In this document: in pieces, positions 45,010-54,171 of the stretch
Position numbering within the stretch: position 1 is the stretch's first letter
Layout of the letters: the number at the start of each line of letters is the position of its first letter
Assembly (NCBI RefSeq): GCF_002001015.1
Contig: NZ_MUNO01000018.1
Coordinates: forward strand, 1 to 64,000
DNA from: Polaromonas sp. A23
GTDB taxonomy: Bacteria > Pseudomonadota > Gammaproteobacteria > Burkholderiales > Burkholderiaceae_C
Length of the DNA: 64,000 nucleotides
Reading direction: 5' to 3'
Translations under genes and position numbers: made by a program
Notes under the pieces: generated by a model
What the model was told of the DNA's origin: nothing
Database searches by the model: none
The model's input: only the letters and a program-made list of their open reading frames with translations

Positions 45010-45972
45010 ATGCAACTCCCCACTTACGATGACGTCGTCGCCGCTGCCGCGCGGCTTGACGGCCATGCGCACCGCACACCCGTGCTGCGGTCCAGTACCG
45101 CTGACGCCCGCTGGGGCGCGAATTTCTTTTTCAAATGCGAAAACTTCCAGCGCATGGGGGCTTTCAAGTTTCGTGGTGCTTTCAACGCGTTGTCAAAGTT
45201 TGATTCCGCGCAGCGCAAGTCGGGCGCCATCGCGTTTTCTTCCGGCAACCACGCGCAGGCGGTGGCGTTGTCGGCACGCATGCTGGGCATGCCCGCGCTC
45301 ATTGTGATGCCGCAGGACGCTCCTGCTGCCAAGCTGGCGGCCACGCGTGACTACGGTGCCGAAGTGGTGCTGTACGACCGCTTCACCGAAGACCGCGAGG
45401 CGCTGACCCTGCAGCTGGCAGCAGAACGCGGCATGACCCTGATTCCGCCGTATGACCACCCTGACGTGATTGCCGGCCAGGGCACGGCCGCGAAAGAGTT
45501 GATTGAGGAAATCGGCCCGTTGGATCGCCTGTATGTCTGCCTGGGCGGCGGCGGGTTGACCAGCGGCTCGGCACTTGCCGCCCGCGCGCTGTCGCCCGCG
45601 TGCAAGGTGTATGGCGTGGAGCCCGAAGCCGGCAACGACGGGCAGCAGTCGCTGCGCGCCGGGCGTATCGTGAGTATTCCTGTGCCCAAAACCATAGCCG
45701 ACGGCGCGCAGACCCAGCAGCTGGGTAACTACACCTTTGGCATCATCCAGCGCGACGTGGACGACATCTTCACCGTGAGCGATGCGCAGCTGGTGGAGGC
45801 CATGCGCCTTTTTGCCGAGCGCATGAAGATGGTGGTGGAGCCGACAGGCTGCCTGGCTTTTGCCGGCGCTTGCGTTGACGCGGAAGCAATCAAAGGCGCG
45901 CGCGTTGGCGTGATCATCAGCGGTGGCAATGTCGACTTGCTGCGTTACGCCGAGCTGCTGTCTGGGCGCTGA
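45010..45972 (+). CDS. PLP-dependent ammonia-lyase, probable threo-3-hydroxyaspartate/threonine dehydratase
   Basis: 320 residues from the ATG at 45010; the earlier frame passes through a T-rich promoter-like stretch. Fold type II PLP enzyme: KCENFQRMGAFKFRGA with Lys53 as Schiff-base lysine, SSGNHAQAVALSA, the phosphate cradle GGGGLTSGSAL and the C-terminal ISGGNVDL. No ACT domain, so not the allosteric IlvA. Sequence style is closest to threo-3-hydroxy-L-aspartate ammonia-lyase and serine racemase. Exact substrate is uncertain. Divergent from the permease gene; tail-to-tail with the esterase, 6 bases apart. Confidence 0.9.
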   Translation: MQLPTYDDVVAAAARLDGHAHRTPVLRSSTADARWGANFFFKCENFQRMGAFKFRGAFNALSKFDSAQRKSGAIAFSSGNHAQAVALSARMLGMPALIVMPQDAPAAKLAATRDYGAEVVLYDRFTEDREALTLQLAAERGMTLIPPYDHPDVIAGQGTAAKELIEEIGPLDRLYVCLGGGGLTSGSALAARALSPACKVYGVEPEAGNDGQQSLRAGRIVSIPVPKTIADGAQTQQLGNYTFGIIQRDVDDIFTVSDAQLVEAMRLFAERMKMVVEPTGCLAFAGACVDAEAIKGARVGVIISGGNVDLLRYAELLSGR

Positions 45973-45978
45973 ATGGAT

Positions 45979-46641
45979 TCAGGCCGAGCGCCAGAAGCGC
46001 AGCGGCACGCAGGTCTGCAGGCGGTGCACGGCTTGCGCCATCAGCGCCGGATGCAGCTCATGGCCCACGGTGGATGCAATGTCGCAGGTGGCGTCAGCGC
46101 CCAGTGCCATCAGTTCGGCATAGGCGCGCTGGGCCAGTTGTGCCGGTACCACCGTGTCAAGCTGGCCATGCAGCAGGTGGATGGTCGTAAGGCCAGGCGC
46201 CTTCTCGGGCCAGGCCGCGTAGCGCCCCGAAAAAGCCAGCACACGGCCGACCAGCCCGTCATGCTGGTCGCTGAGCGTCAGTGCGAGAGTTGCGCCCTGA
46301 GAAAAACCGGCCAGCGCCGTGTCGGACTGCAGAATCCCGAAGCGCTCCTGCTGCTGGCGAATGAATTCGGCCAGTGGCGGCACCGCCTTGGCCACCCGCT
46401 CCGGATGATTGGCATCGGTTAACTCGAAAGTCGGAAACCATTGACGCTCGGTCTTGCCGAGGTGGATGGATTCGATTCCCTCGGGCATCACGACGGCTGC
46501 TTCGGCAAACGAGTCTCCGATCAGGTTGGCCAGCTCCATCATGTCCATCGCCGAACCACCGGCGCCGTGCAGCAGAACAAACAACTGGCGCGGTGGGGTG
46601 GCGGGCAGCAATTCCAGGGTTTCGAAGGGGCTGGGATTCAT
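45979..46641 (-). CDS. phospholipase/carboxylesterase family hydrolase (YpfH-like)
   Basis: 220 residues, alpha/beta-hydrolase. Oxyanion loop FVLLHGAGGSAMDM near the start, nucleophile elbow LAGFSQGATLAL with Ser near residue 115, Asp in LLHGQLDTVVP and His in VGHELHPAL form the expected triad. Esterases of this group act on small acyl esters; the substrate is unknown. It follows the lolD-like ATPase gene on the same strand, 27 bases after its stop. Confidence 0.9.
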   Translation of the reverse strand: MNPSPFETLELLPATPPRQLFVLLHGAGGSAMDMMELANLIGDSFAEAAVVMPEGIESIHLGKTERQWFPTFELTDANHPERVAKAVPPLAEFIRQQQERFGILQSDTALAGFSQGATLALTLSDQHDGLVGRVLAFSGRYAAWPEKAPGLTTIHLLHGQLDTVVPAQLAQRAYAELMALGADATCDIASTVGHELHPALMAQAVHRLQTCVPLRFWRSA

Positions 46642-46668
46642 GAAGGGTGATTTTCAGGCAGATGAAGG

Positions 46669-47316
46669 TCAGCTGCTGACGCCTTCGCTGCTGAGGTGCA
46701 GCACACGGTCGGCACGTGCCGCAGCAGTTTCCGAGTGAGTGACAAGCACCAGCGAGGCGCCGTGTTCGCGCGTTTGCGCCACCAGCGCGTCCATCACTTT
46801 TGCTGCAGTGCTCGGGTCCAGGTTGCCAGTGGGTTCGTCGGCCAGCAGCAGGCTGGGGCGGTGGATGAGGGCGCGCGCAATCGCCACGCGCTGCAACTGC
46901 CCGCCCGAGAGTTGTTGCGGCAGGCGTTCGCCCAGGCCTTCCAGGCCTACGGCGGCGAGCATGGCCTGCACCCGCGCGTCGTCGTGCTGGCCGAGCAGTA
47001 GCAGGGGCAGGGCAATGTTTTGAGCCACGTCCAGGTGCGGCAGGACATGGAAGGCCTGGAAGACGAAGCCGACTTTTTCGCGCCGCAGCAGTGCGCGCTG
47101 GTCGTCACTGAGGGTTCCCAGATCCACGCCGTCCAGGCTGACCGAACCCGCGTCCCAGTTGTCCAGCCCGGCCATGCAGTTGAGGAGCGTGGACTTGCCG
47201 ACACCCGATTCGCCGACGATGGCGACAAACTCGCCGGGTGCGACGTCCAGGGAAACATTGCTGAACACCGCGGCCTCACCGTAGTGTTTGCCGAGATTGC
47301 GCACGCTGAGGCTCAT
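46669..47316 (-). CDS. ABC transporter ATP-binding protein (LolD/MacB type)
   Basis: 215 residues, stand-alone nucleotide-binding domain. Walker [14 protein letters not shown]-loop [14 protein letters not shown], signature [15 protein letters not shown], Walker [14 protein letters not shown]-loop VLVTHSE: the VFQ-x-F-x-LLP-x-L and DEPTGNLD forms mark the LolD/MacB/FtsE group that works with FtsX-type permeases. The only such permease in the window is at 42247-44829. Its start overlaps the miaA stop by 4 nt. Confidence 0.93.
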   Translation of the reverse strand: MSLSVRNLGKHYGEAAVFSNVSLDVAPGEFVAIVGESGVGKSTLLNCMAGLDNWDAGSVSLDGVDLGTLSDDQRALLRREKVGFVFQAFHVLPHLDVAQNIALPLLLLGQHDDARVQAMLAAVGLEGLGERLPQQLSGGQLQRVAIARALIHRPSLLLADEPTGNLDPSTAAKVMDALVAQTREHGASLVLVTHSETAAARADRVLHLSSEGVSS

Positions 47317-48260
47317 GTAGCCCGACTCACGAGATCAAGCACCTGTTGCACGGCCGCGGGATCGTCGCATGCGACCACCTGCCGTTCAGGCATGGAGCGC
47401 AGCCAGGTGATCTGGCGCTTGGCCAGCTGGCGCGTGGCAAAAATGCCCTTGTCGCGCAGCTCGGCCATGGGGGATGTGCCCTCCAGTGCTTCCCAGGCCT
47501 GGCGGTAGCCGACGCAGCGCATGGACGGCAGATTGGCATGCAGGTCGCCGCGCGCGCGCAAAGCCTTCACTTCATCCAGAAAACCGGCAGCCAGCATGGC
47601 GTCAAAGCGCTGGGCGATGCGTTCATGCAACCATGCACGGTCTTGTGGTTCAAGGGAAATAAGGGTACCAGCCCTTATGGAACGGGCGTTAACAGCTACT
47701 TTTTCGATAGCATTTTTCTGATGGAAGAAAGACAGCGGCTGGCCGGTGAGCCGGAACACCTCCAGCGCGCGGGAGATGCGTTGCGAGTCGTTCGGCGCCA
47801 GTCGCGCTGCCGTTGTGGCATCCACCGCGGCCAGCTCGGCGTGCAGCGCGGGCCAGCCTTTATCGCCAGCTTCGGCCAGTAAGGCTGCGCGAATCACCGG
47901 GTCTGCCGGGGGCATGTCGTCGAGCCCGTCCAACAATGCCTTGAAATACAGCATGGTGCCGCCCACCAGCAGCGGCAGTTTGCCGCGCGCGCTGATCTCT
48001 TCGATCAGGTGCGTGGCATCGGCAGCAAACTCGGCCGCGCTGTAGGCCTGCAGCGGGTCGCGGATGTTGATCAGGTGGTGCGGCACGGCGGCCAGTTCGG
48101 CCGGTGTGGGTTTGGCCGTGCCGATGTCCATGCCGCGGTAGACCAGCGCGGAATCGACGCTGACGATTTCCACCAGGTGACGCTTGGCAATGGCGAACGC
48201 CGCCGCGGTCTTGCCCGACGCGGTCGGCCCCGCCAATCCGATCCAGCGCGCGGCGGTCAT
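47313..48260 (-). CDS. miaA: tRNA dimethylallyltransferase MiaA
   Basis: 315 residues from the ATG at 48260, which overlaps the stop of the MFS gene (TCAT). MiaA adds a dimethylallyl group to A37 of tRNAs reading UNN codons. P-loop GPTASGKT at residues 10-17, [16 protein letters not shown] (the DSxQ/L element), [12 protein letters not shown], and the C-terminal [16 protein letters not shown] and [13 protein letters not shown] are present. Residues about 184-200 ([15 protein letters not shown]) are encoded by a dispersed repeat and replace the usual variable loop. The repeat keeps the frame and all core motifs. Confidence 0.96.
   Translation of the reverse strand: MTAARWIGLAGPTASGKTAAAFAIAKRHLVEIVSVDSALVYRGMDIGTAKPTPAELAAVPHHLINIRDPLQAYSAAEFAADATHLIEEISARGKLPLLVGGTMLYFKALLDGLDDMPPADPVIRAALLAEAGDKGWPALHAELAAVDATTAARLAPNDSQRISRALEVFRLTGQPLSFFHQKNAIEKVAVNARSIRAGTLISLEPQDRAWLHERIAQRFDAMLAAGFLDEVKALRARGDLHANLPSMRCVGYRQAWEALEGTSPMAELRDKGIFATRQLAKRQITWLRSMPERQVVACDDPAAVQQVLDLVSRAT
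47661..47711 (-). repeat. copy G of the dispersed repeat, inside miaA
   Basis: Read on the minus strand: GCTATCGAAAAAG, TAGCTGTTAACGCCCG, eight variable bases, GGGCTGGTACC. Same orientation as miaA, in frame. Closest to copy B (57359), sharing TAGCTGTT and ACGCCCG. Confidence 0.75.
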
Positions 48261-49531
48261 GGGCGTGCAGGCGCGGCCAGCACGGCCGGTTCGCCATGTC
48301 GCTGGACCAGCGTCCAGGCAACCAGGGAAATGCAGACACTCCAGAACAGCACCCCGTAGGCCAGCGGAAACACCGTGCCGTCCATGTGGCTGCCCAGCCA
48401 GCCGCCCATGGCAAAGGCGGCGATCATCATCAGAAAACCGTTCAGCGCCGAGGCCGCGCCCGCCGCGCCGGGAAAGGGGCTGACGGCACCGCTCTGGCTG
48501 CAGGGCTGGTGCACGCCGTGCGCAAATACAAACAGGTAATAGGGCAGCAGCAGGGCCCAGACGTTGTGGATGCCGGCCCAGGCCAGCGCGCTGATCAGCA
48601 GGCCGCCGCTGAGCGTGAGCACACCGGCCATCGCCACCGAGCGGCGCACGCCAAAGCGCGGCAGCAGGCGGCGGCACCAGAAGGTGCCCAGCACATAGAC
48701 GAACGACATTGAAAACATCACCAGACCGTATTCGGTCTTGGACAGGCCCAGCACCTTGATGAAAACAAAAGACGAGGCAGCCAGAAAAGTGAACAGCCCG
48801 CCATAGGAAGCTGTGGACAGCGCCGAGAACGCGACGAAGGTCGGGTTGCGCACAATCGTCCACCAGGTGCGTACCAAGGTGCGCGGCTCCAGTGCACGCG
48901 GGTTTTTCAGCGTCAGGGTTTCTTCAAAGCGCAATGCAATCATGGCGAGCGCCACCGCCCCGAACACCGCCAGCGCCAGCAGCGCTGCGCGCCAGTTGAA
49001 AAGGTCCGAGAGCAGGCCACCCAGCGGCGCGCTCAGGCAGGCGATCACGCCCAGGCCGCTCAGGCCTCTGGACATGGCGCGCGCGGCAGCCACCGGTGTG
49101 TAGAGGTCGCGCACGATGGCCCGGGCACACATGACGGCCGCCCCCATGGCCGCGCCCTGCACGATGCGCCAGATGATCAGCAGTGCCATGGACGGTGCCA
49201 ACGCCGCGCCTATGGCCGCCAGCACGTAGGCCCCCAGGCCGCAGAGCAGGATGGGCCGGCGGCCAAAACGGTCGGACAGCGGGCCCCAGAACAGCTGGGA
49301 AATGCCAAACGCCAGCAGCAGGCCGGTGAGCGTGAGCTGGGCCTGAGGCATCGGCGCACCGAAACCCTCGGTGAGCGCGGGCAGCGCTGGCAGGTACAGG
49401 TCGGTGGTGATGGGCTGGATGCCGAGCAGCAGGGTCAGCACCAGGACGATCAAGGGAGGTGACATGCCCGGGCCGGCGGCTTTGTGCGCGCCGGCAGCGC
49501 TGTTCAGGCGGTGCGAGAGGAAGCGGAACAT
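48257..49531 (-). CDS. Bcr/CflA-family multidrug MFS transporter
   Basis: 424 residues from the ATG at 49531; a TTG seven codons earlier and an ATG at 49465 are alternatives, none with a strong ribosome site. Twelve membrane helices. [17 protein letters not shown] in helix 1 and [15 protein letters not shown] in the loop 2-3 motif are typical of Bcr/CflA drug:H+ antiporters. Directly upstream of and coupled to miaA, a shared transcript with the ATPase and esterase genes beyond. Confidence 0.92.
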   Translation of the reverse strand: MFRFLSHRLNSAAGAHKAAGPGMSPPLIVLVLTLLLGIQPITTDLYLPALPALTEGFGAPMPQAQLTLTGLLLAFGISQLFWGPLSDRFGRRPILLCGLGAYVLAAIGAALAPSMALLIIWRIVQGAAMGAAVMCARAIVRDLYTPVAAARAMSRGLSGLGVIACLSAPLGGLLSDLFNWRAALLALAVFGAVALAMIALRFEETLTLKNPRALEPRTLVRTWWTIVRNPTFVAFSALSTASYGGLFTFLAASSFVFIKVLGLSKTEYGLVMFSMSFVYVLGTFWCRRLLPRFGVRRSVAMAGVLTLSGGLLISALAWAGIHNVWALLLPYYLFVFAHGVHQPCSQSGAVSPFPGAAGAASALNGFLMMIAAFAMGGWLGSHMDGTVFPLAYGVLFWSVCISLVAWTLVQRHGEPAVLAAPARP

Positions 49532-49573
49532 CTGTCTGAGCGTATCAGACAAAGCAGCCGCGCAGACTCCCTC

Positions 49574-49969
49574 TTAACGTAAGCCCGAGCGGTACCGGGC
49601 GATGGCTTGCGCCCGCAGGTCGTCGCTGAGCTCGATTTCCTTTTCATGGGGAGCGCCAACCGCGGGTTGCGCGGGCTTGGCCGCGGAAGCTTTCTTGAGT
49701 ACAGAAGCACTGCTGTTGCGCGGGCCCAGAACCTTGGTTTCCATGTATGCGGCGTAGGACCGCAGGCGTTCGTCCTTGCTTTTCAGCGCTTCCTGAACAA
49801 CTTCCGTCGCGTAGGGAAGGTCGTGCAAAAACTGATGCACATCCAGTGATCGGCCGAACTCCCGCTTCATGGGAGTGACCATGCGCACCAAGTAACTCAT
49901 CGTTTCGGAGTCTGGGGGATCCATGGCTAGCTGCATAAGTGTTGGATGGGTAGGCGACGCCAGGTTCAC
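49574..49969 (-). CDS. hypothetical protein coupled to amtB
   Basis: 131 residues if translation starts at the GTG at 49969, whose GTGA overlaps the amtB stop; the ATG at 49924 gives a 116-residue protein. The middle looks helical and conserved-like (EFGRSLDVHQFLHDLPYATEVVQ, then EALKSKDERLRSYAAYMETK in part); the C-terminal half is a low-complexity alanine/lysine linker and an RAQAIARYRSGLR end. No family recognised. It lies where a PII gene (glnK) would often be, but does not resemble PII. Confidence 0.7.
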   Translation of the reverse strand: MNLASPTHPTLMQLAMDPPDSETMSYLVRMVTPMKREFGRSLDVHQFLHDLPYATEVVQEALKSKDERLRSYAAYMETKVLGPRNSSASVLKKASAAKPAQPAVGAPHEKEIELSDDLRAQAIARYRSGLR

Positions 49970-51297
49970 GCGCCGGAAATCATTTCACCGTGTTGCGCCA
50001 GATCCAGGCCCAACGCTTCTTCCTCGGCCGTCACGCGCAGCCCTGCAAGAGGCTTGACGACGAGCAGGATAATAAAGGTCATGGCGCCAGCGTAGAAGGT
50101 GACAGCCAGGGCGCCTGTGAGATTGGTCAGTATGGTCGCGGTGACGGGGGCGATTTCCTTGAGTGCAAATACCGGTGTGAGAACGGTTCCGATGAAGCCG
50201 CCCACGCCGTGCAATGCAAACACATCGAGAGAGTCGTCAATGCCCGTCAGGCGCTTGAACTGCGTCACGGCGATGAAACACAGCACGCCTGACACGGCGC
50301 CAATCACGGCGGCGCCTTGCGGCCCCACAAAGCCGGACGCCGGTGTCACTGCCACCAGGCCGGCGATGGCGCCCGTGGCCATGCCCAGGACACTGAATTT
50401 TCCGCGCTGTGTGAATTCGGCCAGACCCCAGGCAAAAGCGCCCACGCTCGCGGCCACTTGGGTTGCCAGCAGCGCACCTACCGCGCGGGAACTGGCCTCA
50501 AAGGCCGAGCCTGCGTTGAAGCCAAACCATCCGGCCCACAGCAATCCCGCGCCAATGATCGTGATCATCAGGTTGTGGGGCACCATGGGCTCTTTTCCGA
50601 AGCCCCGGCGTGGTCCGACAAACTTCGCGGCAACCAAGCCGCTGGCCCCGGCCGCAATATGCACAACTGTTCCGCCGGCATAGTCCATGTGGCCCATGGC
50701 CGCCAGCCAACCGGACGGTTGCCAGATCCAGTGCGCCACGGGGGCATAAACCAGCACGGTCCAGAAGCCTGCAAAAAAGATGGTTGCGCTCAGGCGCATG
50801 CGCTCAACGGTTGCGCCGATGATCAGGGCGAATGTGATCACGGCAAAAGCCAGCTGAAACAGGAAAAATGCGGATTCCGGAACTGTGGGCGCAGACGGAT
50901 GGGCGCCGACTTTGGCGCCAATGAGGCCCTGGCTGAAAAGCCGGGTCAAGTCGCCCAGCAACGGCGTACCCGGCGTAAACGCCAGGGAGTAGCCAATGGC
51001 GACCCAGGTCAGGGTCACCACCGTGGTGGCTGCAAACACGTGCGCAACAATCGACAGGGCGTTTTTCGCGCGCATCATGCCGCTGTAAAAAAGCATGATG
51101 CCCGGCACTGTCATGAGCAGCACCAGCACGGTACACACCAGCATCCATGCGGTGTCACCGCTGCTGAAAGAGACGGGGGCAGCAGCAGGGGTCGCGGCGA
51201 CTGTGCTCTGTGCCTGGACATAGGTGAAAGAAAGCAGTGCGACGGCTGCAGCGGGCAGACGCAGCCCGGACACTAGGCGTTTTGACAGGCAGATCAT
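49966..51297 (-). CDS. amtB: ammonium transporter Amt
   Basis: 443 residues: a cleavable signal peptide (ending near TYVQAQS), then eleven membrane helices. Signatures: FYSGMMRAKNALSI, the first pore histidine in DYAGGTVVHIAAG and the second in VFALHGVGGFIGT; the phenylalanine-gate region lies between. It carries ammonium into the cell. No glnK is adjacent; a hypothetical gene overlaps its stop instead. No sigma-54 site was found in the 225-bp divergent interval shared with the tetR gene. Confidence 0.96.
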   Translation of the reverse strand: MICLSKRLVSGLRLPAAAVALLSFTYVQAQSTVAATPAAAPVSFSSGDTAWMLVCTVLVLLMTVPGIMLFYSGMMRAKNALSIVAHVFAATTVVTLTWVAIGYSLAFTPGTPLLGDLTRLFSQGLIGAKVGAHPSAPTVPESAFFLFQLAFAVITFALIIGATVERMRLSATIFFAGFWTVLVYAPVAHWIWQPSGWLAAMGHMDYAGGTVVHIAAGASGLVAAKFVGPRRGFGKEPMVPHNLMITIIGAGLLWAGWFGFNAGSAFEASSRAVGALLATQVAASVGAFAWGLAEFTQRGKFSVLGMATGAIAGLVAVTPASGFVGPQGAAVIGAVSGVLCFIAVTQFKRLTGIDDSLDVFALHGVGGFIGTVLTPVFALKEIAPVTATILTNLTGALAVTFYAGAMTFIILLVVKPLAGLRVTAEEEALGLDLAQHGEMISGA

Positions 51298-51509
51298 GGA
51301 TGTCTCTCTTTGTCTTTCTTGTTGGGTCTGTGCGACTTTAAATTAAATAGTCTTACTTTGTTACAAGATTTTTGGCGTTTGGTATTAATTACCTGCCTTA
51401 TTTTTGTTTTTCCCGGAATTTTTTCTGGACGTGCCTTCTGTGCAACAGGCGTAAAGACGTTGTGGTCTCACGCCGGGCGGGAACCCTTGCATGTTTTTAT
51501 GAAATTATG

Positions 51510-51525
51510 TATGATGAACATCATG
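51510..51525. promoter_or_regulatory. TetR operator 1, over the tetR start
   Basis: TATGATG-AA-CATCATG, a near-perfect dyad. It overlaps the possible start codons of the tetR gene (51511-51523). A matching dyad lies at 52145. Confidence 0.65.
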
Positions 51526-52110
51526 CGAAATACAAAACTCAACGCCAGAACAGCAGCCAAGGAGGCTTCCCACGAACGCATCGTGTCTGTCGCTGCGCGG
51601 GCAATCCGTCGTAGCGGTTACGACGGTACTGGCGTCGCCGACATCATGAAGGAGGCCGGCCTGACCCATGGCGCTTTTTACGCACACTTTCCCTCGCGTG
51701 AGGCCATGCTGGCAGAAGCAGCGACCCGGGCCTGCGCTGAAGCAGCCGCTTTGACGGCGGATGTTGTGGCCAGCGTACCTGCAGATCAAGCTTTGGCATC
51801 CATGCTTCGCGCCTATCTCTCGCCGGAGCACCTGAAACAGGTCGAAATGGGGTGTCCTCTGGCCGCGCTGGGCTCGGAGACGGCGCGCCAGGCGCCCGAA
51901 GTACGCCGTGTTACCACCCGTCATATCAAGGAAATGATTGATGCAATTGCTCGCCAGTCGCCTGACTGGGGGCAGCCTGGTGCCCACGAACGGGCGCTTG
52001 TGACCATTGCCACAATGGTCGGAACTTTGATGCTTGCCCGGGCGGTCGACGAGCCCGCACTGGCGACCAGCCTGTGTGAAGCGGCGTTGACGCAGCTAAC
52101 CAAAACCTGA
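51523..52110 (+). CDS. TetR-family transcriptional regulator
   Basis: 195 residues from the ATG at 51523 (other ATGs at 51499, 51511 and 51514 are in frame; none has a clear ribosome site). The N-terminal helix-turn-helix reads RIVSVAARAIRRSGYDGTGV, then MKEAGLTHGAFYAHFPSREA. The ligand domain has MGCPLAALGSETARQ, the C-x-L-AA pattern of TetR_C_16/AcrR-like relatives that repress oxidoreductase genes. It stands at the head of an MDR reductase, SDR and hydrolase cluster with twin operators, and is probably autoregulated. Confidence 0.92.
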   Translation: MRNTKLNARTAAKEASHERIVSVAARAIRRSGYDGTGVADIMKEAGLTHGAFYAHFPSREAMLAEAATRACAEAAALTADVVASVPADQALASMLRAYLSPEHLKQVEMGCPLAALGSETARQAPEVRRVTTRHIKEMIDAIARQSPDWGQPGAHERALVTIATMVGTLMLARAVDEPALATSLCEAALTQLTKT

Positions 52111-52144
52111 TCTTTAAACACTATTCTTTTTGTTCGAATTTTAA

Positions 52145-52160
52145 TATGACGATCATCATA
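52145..52160. promoter_or_regulatory. TetR operator 2, ahead of the oxidoreductase operon
   Basis: TATGACG-AT-CATCATA, matching operator 1 in spacing and in nearly every base, 35 bases after the tetR stop and 76 bases before the first following start. The AT-rich interval around it is the likely promoter of the downstream genes. Confidence 0.65.
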
Positions 52161-52220
52161 CAAATATCAACAAATCCCAACGTGTCGATCAACCGAAAAC
52201 TTTTTGGAGGAAAACACACC

Positions 52221-52334
52221 ATGAGCATCAAAAACATGATTGCCCTCGTAACCGGCGCCTTTGCGGGCATAGCCGAGACGAGTGCGGAGCAGCGTTCGAA
52301 GATCGGCGACAAGGCCTGGGTACGCCAGGAATAA
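52221..52334 (+). pseudogene. short SDR-like remnant or leader ORF
   Basis: 37 codons, preceded by TTTGGAGG at a good distance. The first 13 residues, MSIKNMIALVTGA, look like the start of a short-chain dehydrogenase and resemble MKIENSVVLVTGA of the SDR gene at 53430; the frame then leaves the SDR pattern (FAGIAETSAEQRSK) and stops. Probably the relic of an internally deleted SDR gene, possibly still translated. The reductase gene begins 8 bases after its stop. Confidence 0.55.
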
Positions 52335-52342
52335 GGAAAAAA

Positions 52343-53344
52343 ATGAAAGCACTCACCTTCAAACGCTATGGAAAATCTCCCGATATCGGCTTCGCCGATG
52401 TTCCTCGCCCGGCGCTGGCGCCGGATGAACTGCTGGTTCAGGTCCACGCAGTGGGCGTCAACCCGATCGACAACATGATCCCGACCGGGCTCTTCAAAGC
52501 TGTCCTGCGATTCCAGCTTCCAGCTGTGATGGGCAGCGATCTGGCCGGTGTGGTGACGGAGGTCGGCAGCCGCGTGACCCGCTTCAAGCCAGGCGATGCC
52601 ATCTTCGCCAACATCTTCGATCTTGGTACGGGCTCGATTGCCGAGTTCGCGGTGGTGCCAGAGGGCGTTGCCGCGCTGAAACCAGCCAATCTGGACTTTG
52701 TGCAGGCGGCATCAATCCCGATGGTCGGGCTCACCTCGTGGCAAGCGTTGAAGGAACGCATGAATCTTCGGGCTGGTCAGAAGGTGTTCATCCCGGCGGG
52801 TTCCGGCGGTGTTGGCACGTTTGCGATCCAGCTGGCCAAGCACCTTGGCGCGAAGGTGGGAACGACTACCAGCACGGGCAATGTCCAACTGGTGAGTAGC
52901 CTTGGCGCAGACGAGGTGGTCGACTACAAGAAGCAGGGGTTCGAGGAAGTCTTGCGCGGCTATGACGCTGTGCTTGGCACTGTGAGGGGTGACGCGATGG
53001 AGAAGTCTGTGGGCATCCTCAAGCCTGGCAGCACCATGGTCTCTCTGGTCGGACCGCTGGACGCAGCATTCGCTCGCGCCCGAGGGCTGAACTTCTTACT
53101 GACGTTCGTGTTCGGGTTGATGAGCCGCAAGATCATGCGCCTTGCGAAAAAGCGGGGAGTCACTTACTCATTTCTCTTTGCGCGCCCCGACGGCGATCAG
53201 CTCGCTGAAATCAGCGAACTCCTCAAGACCGAGCGCATTCGGCCGGTGATCGACAAGGTGTTTCCGTTCGAGCATGCAAAGGAAGCTCTTGAATACCTTG
53301 CCCAAGGGCGAGCCAAGGGCAAGGTTGTCATCAAGGTTCGATGA
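52343..53344 (+). CDS. zinc-free MDR-family NADP-dependent oxidoreductase
   Basis: 333 residues. GroES-like N-terminus VNPIDNMIPTGLF and GSDLAGVVTEVG, then the Rossmann part IPAGSGGVGTFAIQLAKHLGA (in part, AGSGGVGTFAIQ). No catalytic zinc cysteines. Family members reduce enones or quinones. Preceded by GGAAAAAA. First intact gene after the second TetR operator; likely co-transcribed with the SDR and hydrolase. Confidence 0.9.
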   Translation: MKALTFKRYGKSPDIGFADVPRPALAPDELLVQVHAVGVNPIDNMIPTGLFKAVLRFQLPAVMGSDLAGVVTEVGSRVTRFKPGDAIFANIFDLGTGSIAEFAVVPEGVAALKPANLDFVQAASIPMVGLTSWQALKERMNLRAGQKVFIPAGSGGVGTFAIQLAKHLGAKVGTTTSTGNVQLVSSLGADEVVDYKKQGFEEVLRGYDAVLGTVRGDAMEKSVGILKPGSTMVSLVGPLDAAFARARGLNFLLTFVFGLMSRKIMRLAKKRGVTYSFLFARPDGDQLAEISELLKTERIRPVIDKVFPFEHAKEALEYLAQGRAKGKVVIKVR

Positions 53345-53429
53345 GTTATTCGCTTCAGCGCGGCTGCAGGCCTGAAAGCCTGAGCGCCGGCGGCTGAGTC
53401 GGTTGTTTTCCCTTTTTTTGGAGATTGTC

Positions 53430-54134
53430 ATGAAGATTGAAAATTCTGTTGTCCTCGTCACGGGCGCCAATCGCGGCATTGGCCTGGCATTCGCGCGCGA
53501 CTTGCTCGCCCGCGGTGCCCGCAAGGTCTATGCGGCCGCACGCGATCCCTCAACCATCACCCTTCCTGGCGTTCAAGCTCTGCGGCTCGACGTCAACAAG
53601 CCGGAAGACGTGGAAGCCGCTGCAGCGCTAGCCCCCGATGTCACGCTGGTGATCAACAACGCCGGTATTGCCCAGCCGGGAGGTTTTCTCGCAGCCGATA
53701 GCGAGGAGATTGCACGACGCATTTTCGAGACCAACTTTTTCGCTGTGCTGCGCATGAGCAAGGCCTTCGCACCCGTCCTCAAAGCCAACGACGGCGGCGC
53801 CTTGCTCAATGTCCTGTCGGTTGCTTCATGGATGAACGGCGGCGAGCTGGCCGCCTATTCGGCCAGCAAGTCCGCAGCCTGGTCGCTCACCAATGCCTTG
53901 CGCAGCGAACTGGCGGCGCAGAAAACGCAAGTGCTGGGGCTGCACATGGCCTACGTGGACACCGATCTCACACGCGGCTTCGACGTCCCAAAGTCCAGCC
54001 CTGAGGAAATCGTCAGGCGTGCGCTCGACGGGCTCGAAGCAGGCGTGGATGAAGTGCTGGCCGATGAAATCACCCTGCAAATCAAGCAAGGGATGACGGC
54101 GGCCAGGCCCAGCTACCTGCCGCAGACATCCTGA
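53430..54134 (+). CDS. short-chain dehydrogenase/reductase (classical SDR)
   Basis: 234 residues from the ATG at 53430, with GGAG 7 bases before it. TGANRGIG cofactor loop near residue 12, NNAG near residue 82, and the catalytic Ser (VLSVASW), Tyr (YSASKSA, the YxxxK motif) and Lys in order. Typical NADPH-dependent classical SDR; the substrate is unknown. Ends 37 bases before the hydrolase gene. Confidence 0.93.
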   Translation: MKIENSVVLVTGANRGIGLAFARDLLARGARKVYAAARDPSTITLPGVQALRLDVNKPEDVEAAAALAPDVTLVINNAGIAQPGGFLAADSEEIARRIFETNFFAVLRMSKAFAPVLKANDGGALLNVLSVASWMNGGELAAYSASKSAAWSLTNALRSELAAQKTQVLGLHMAYVDTDLTRGFDVPKSSPEEIVRRALDGLEAGVDEVLADEITLQIKQGMTAARPSYLPQTS

Positions 54135-54171
54135 ATCCGAAACCCCACAAATATCGAGAAGGTGAAGAGAC

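Noticed and set aside
51298..51509. A sigma-54/NtrC promoter ahead of amtB
   Set aside because: No GG-N10-GC pair with the right surroundings was found on the minus strand.
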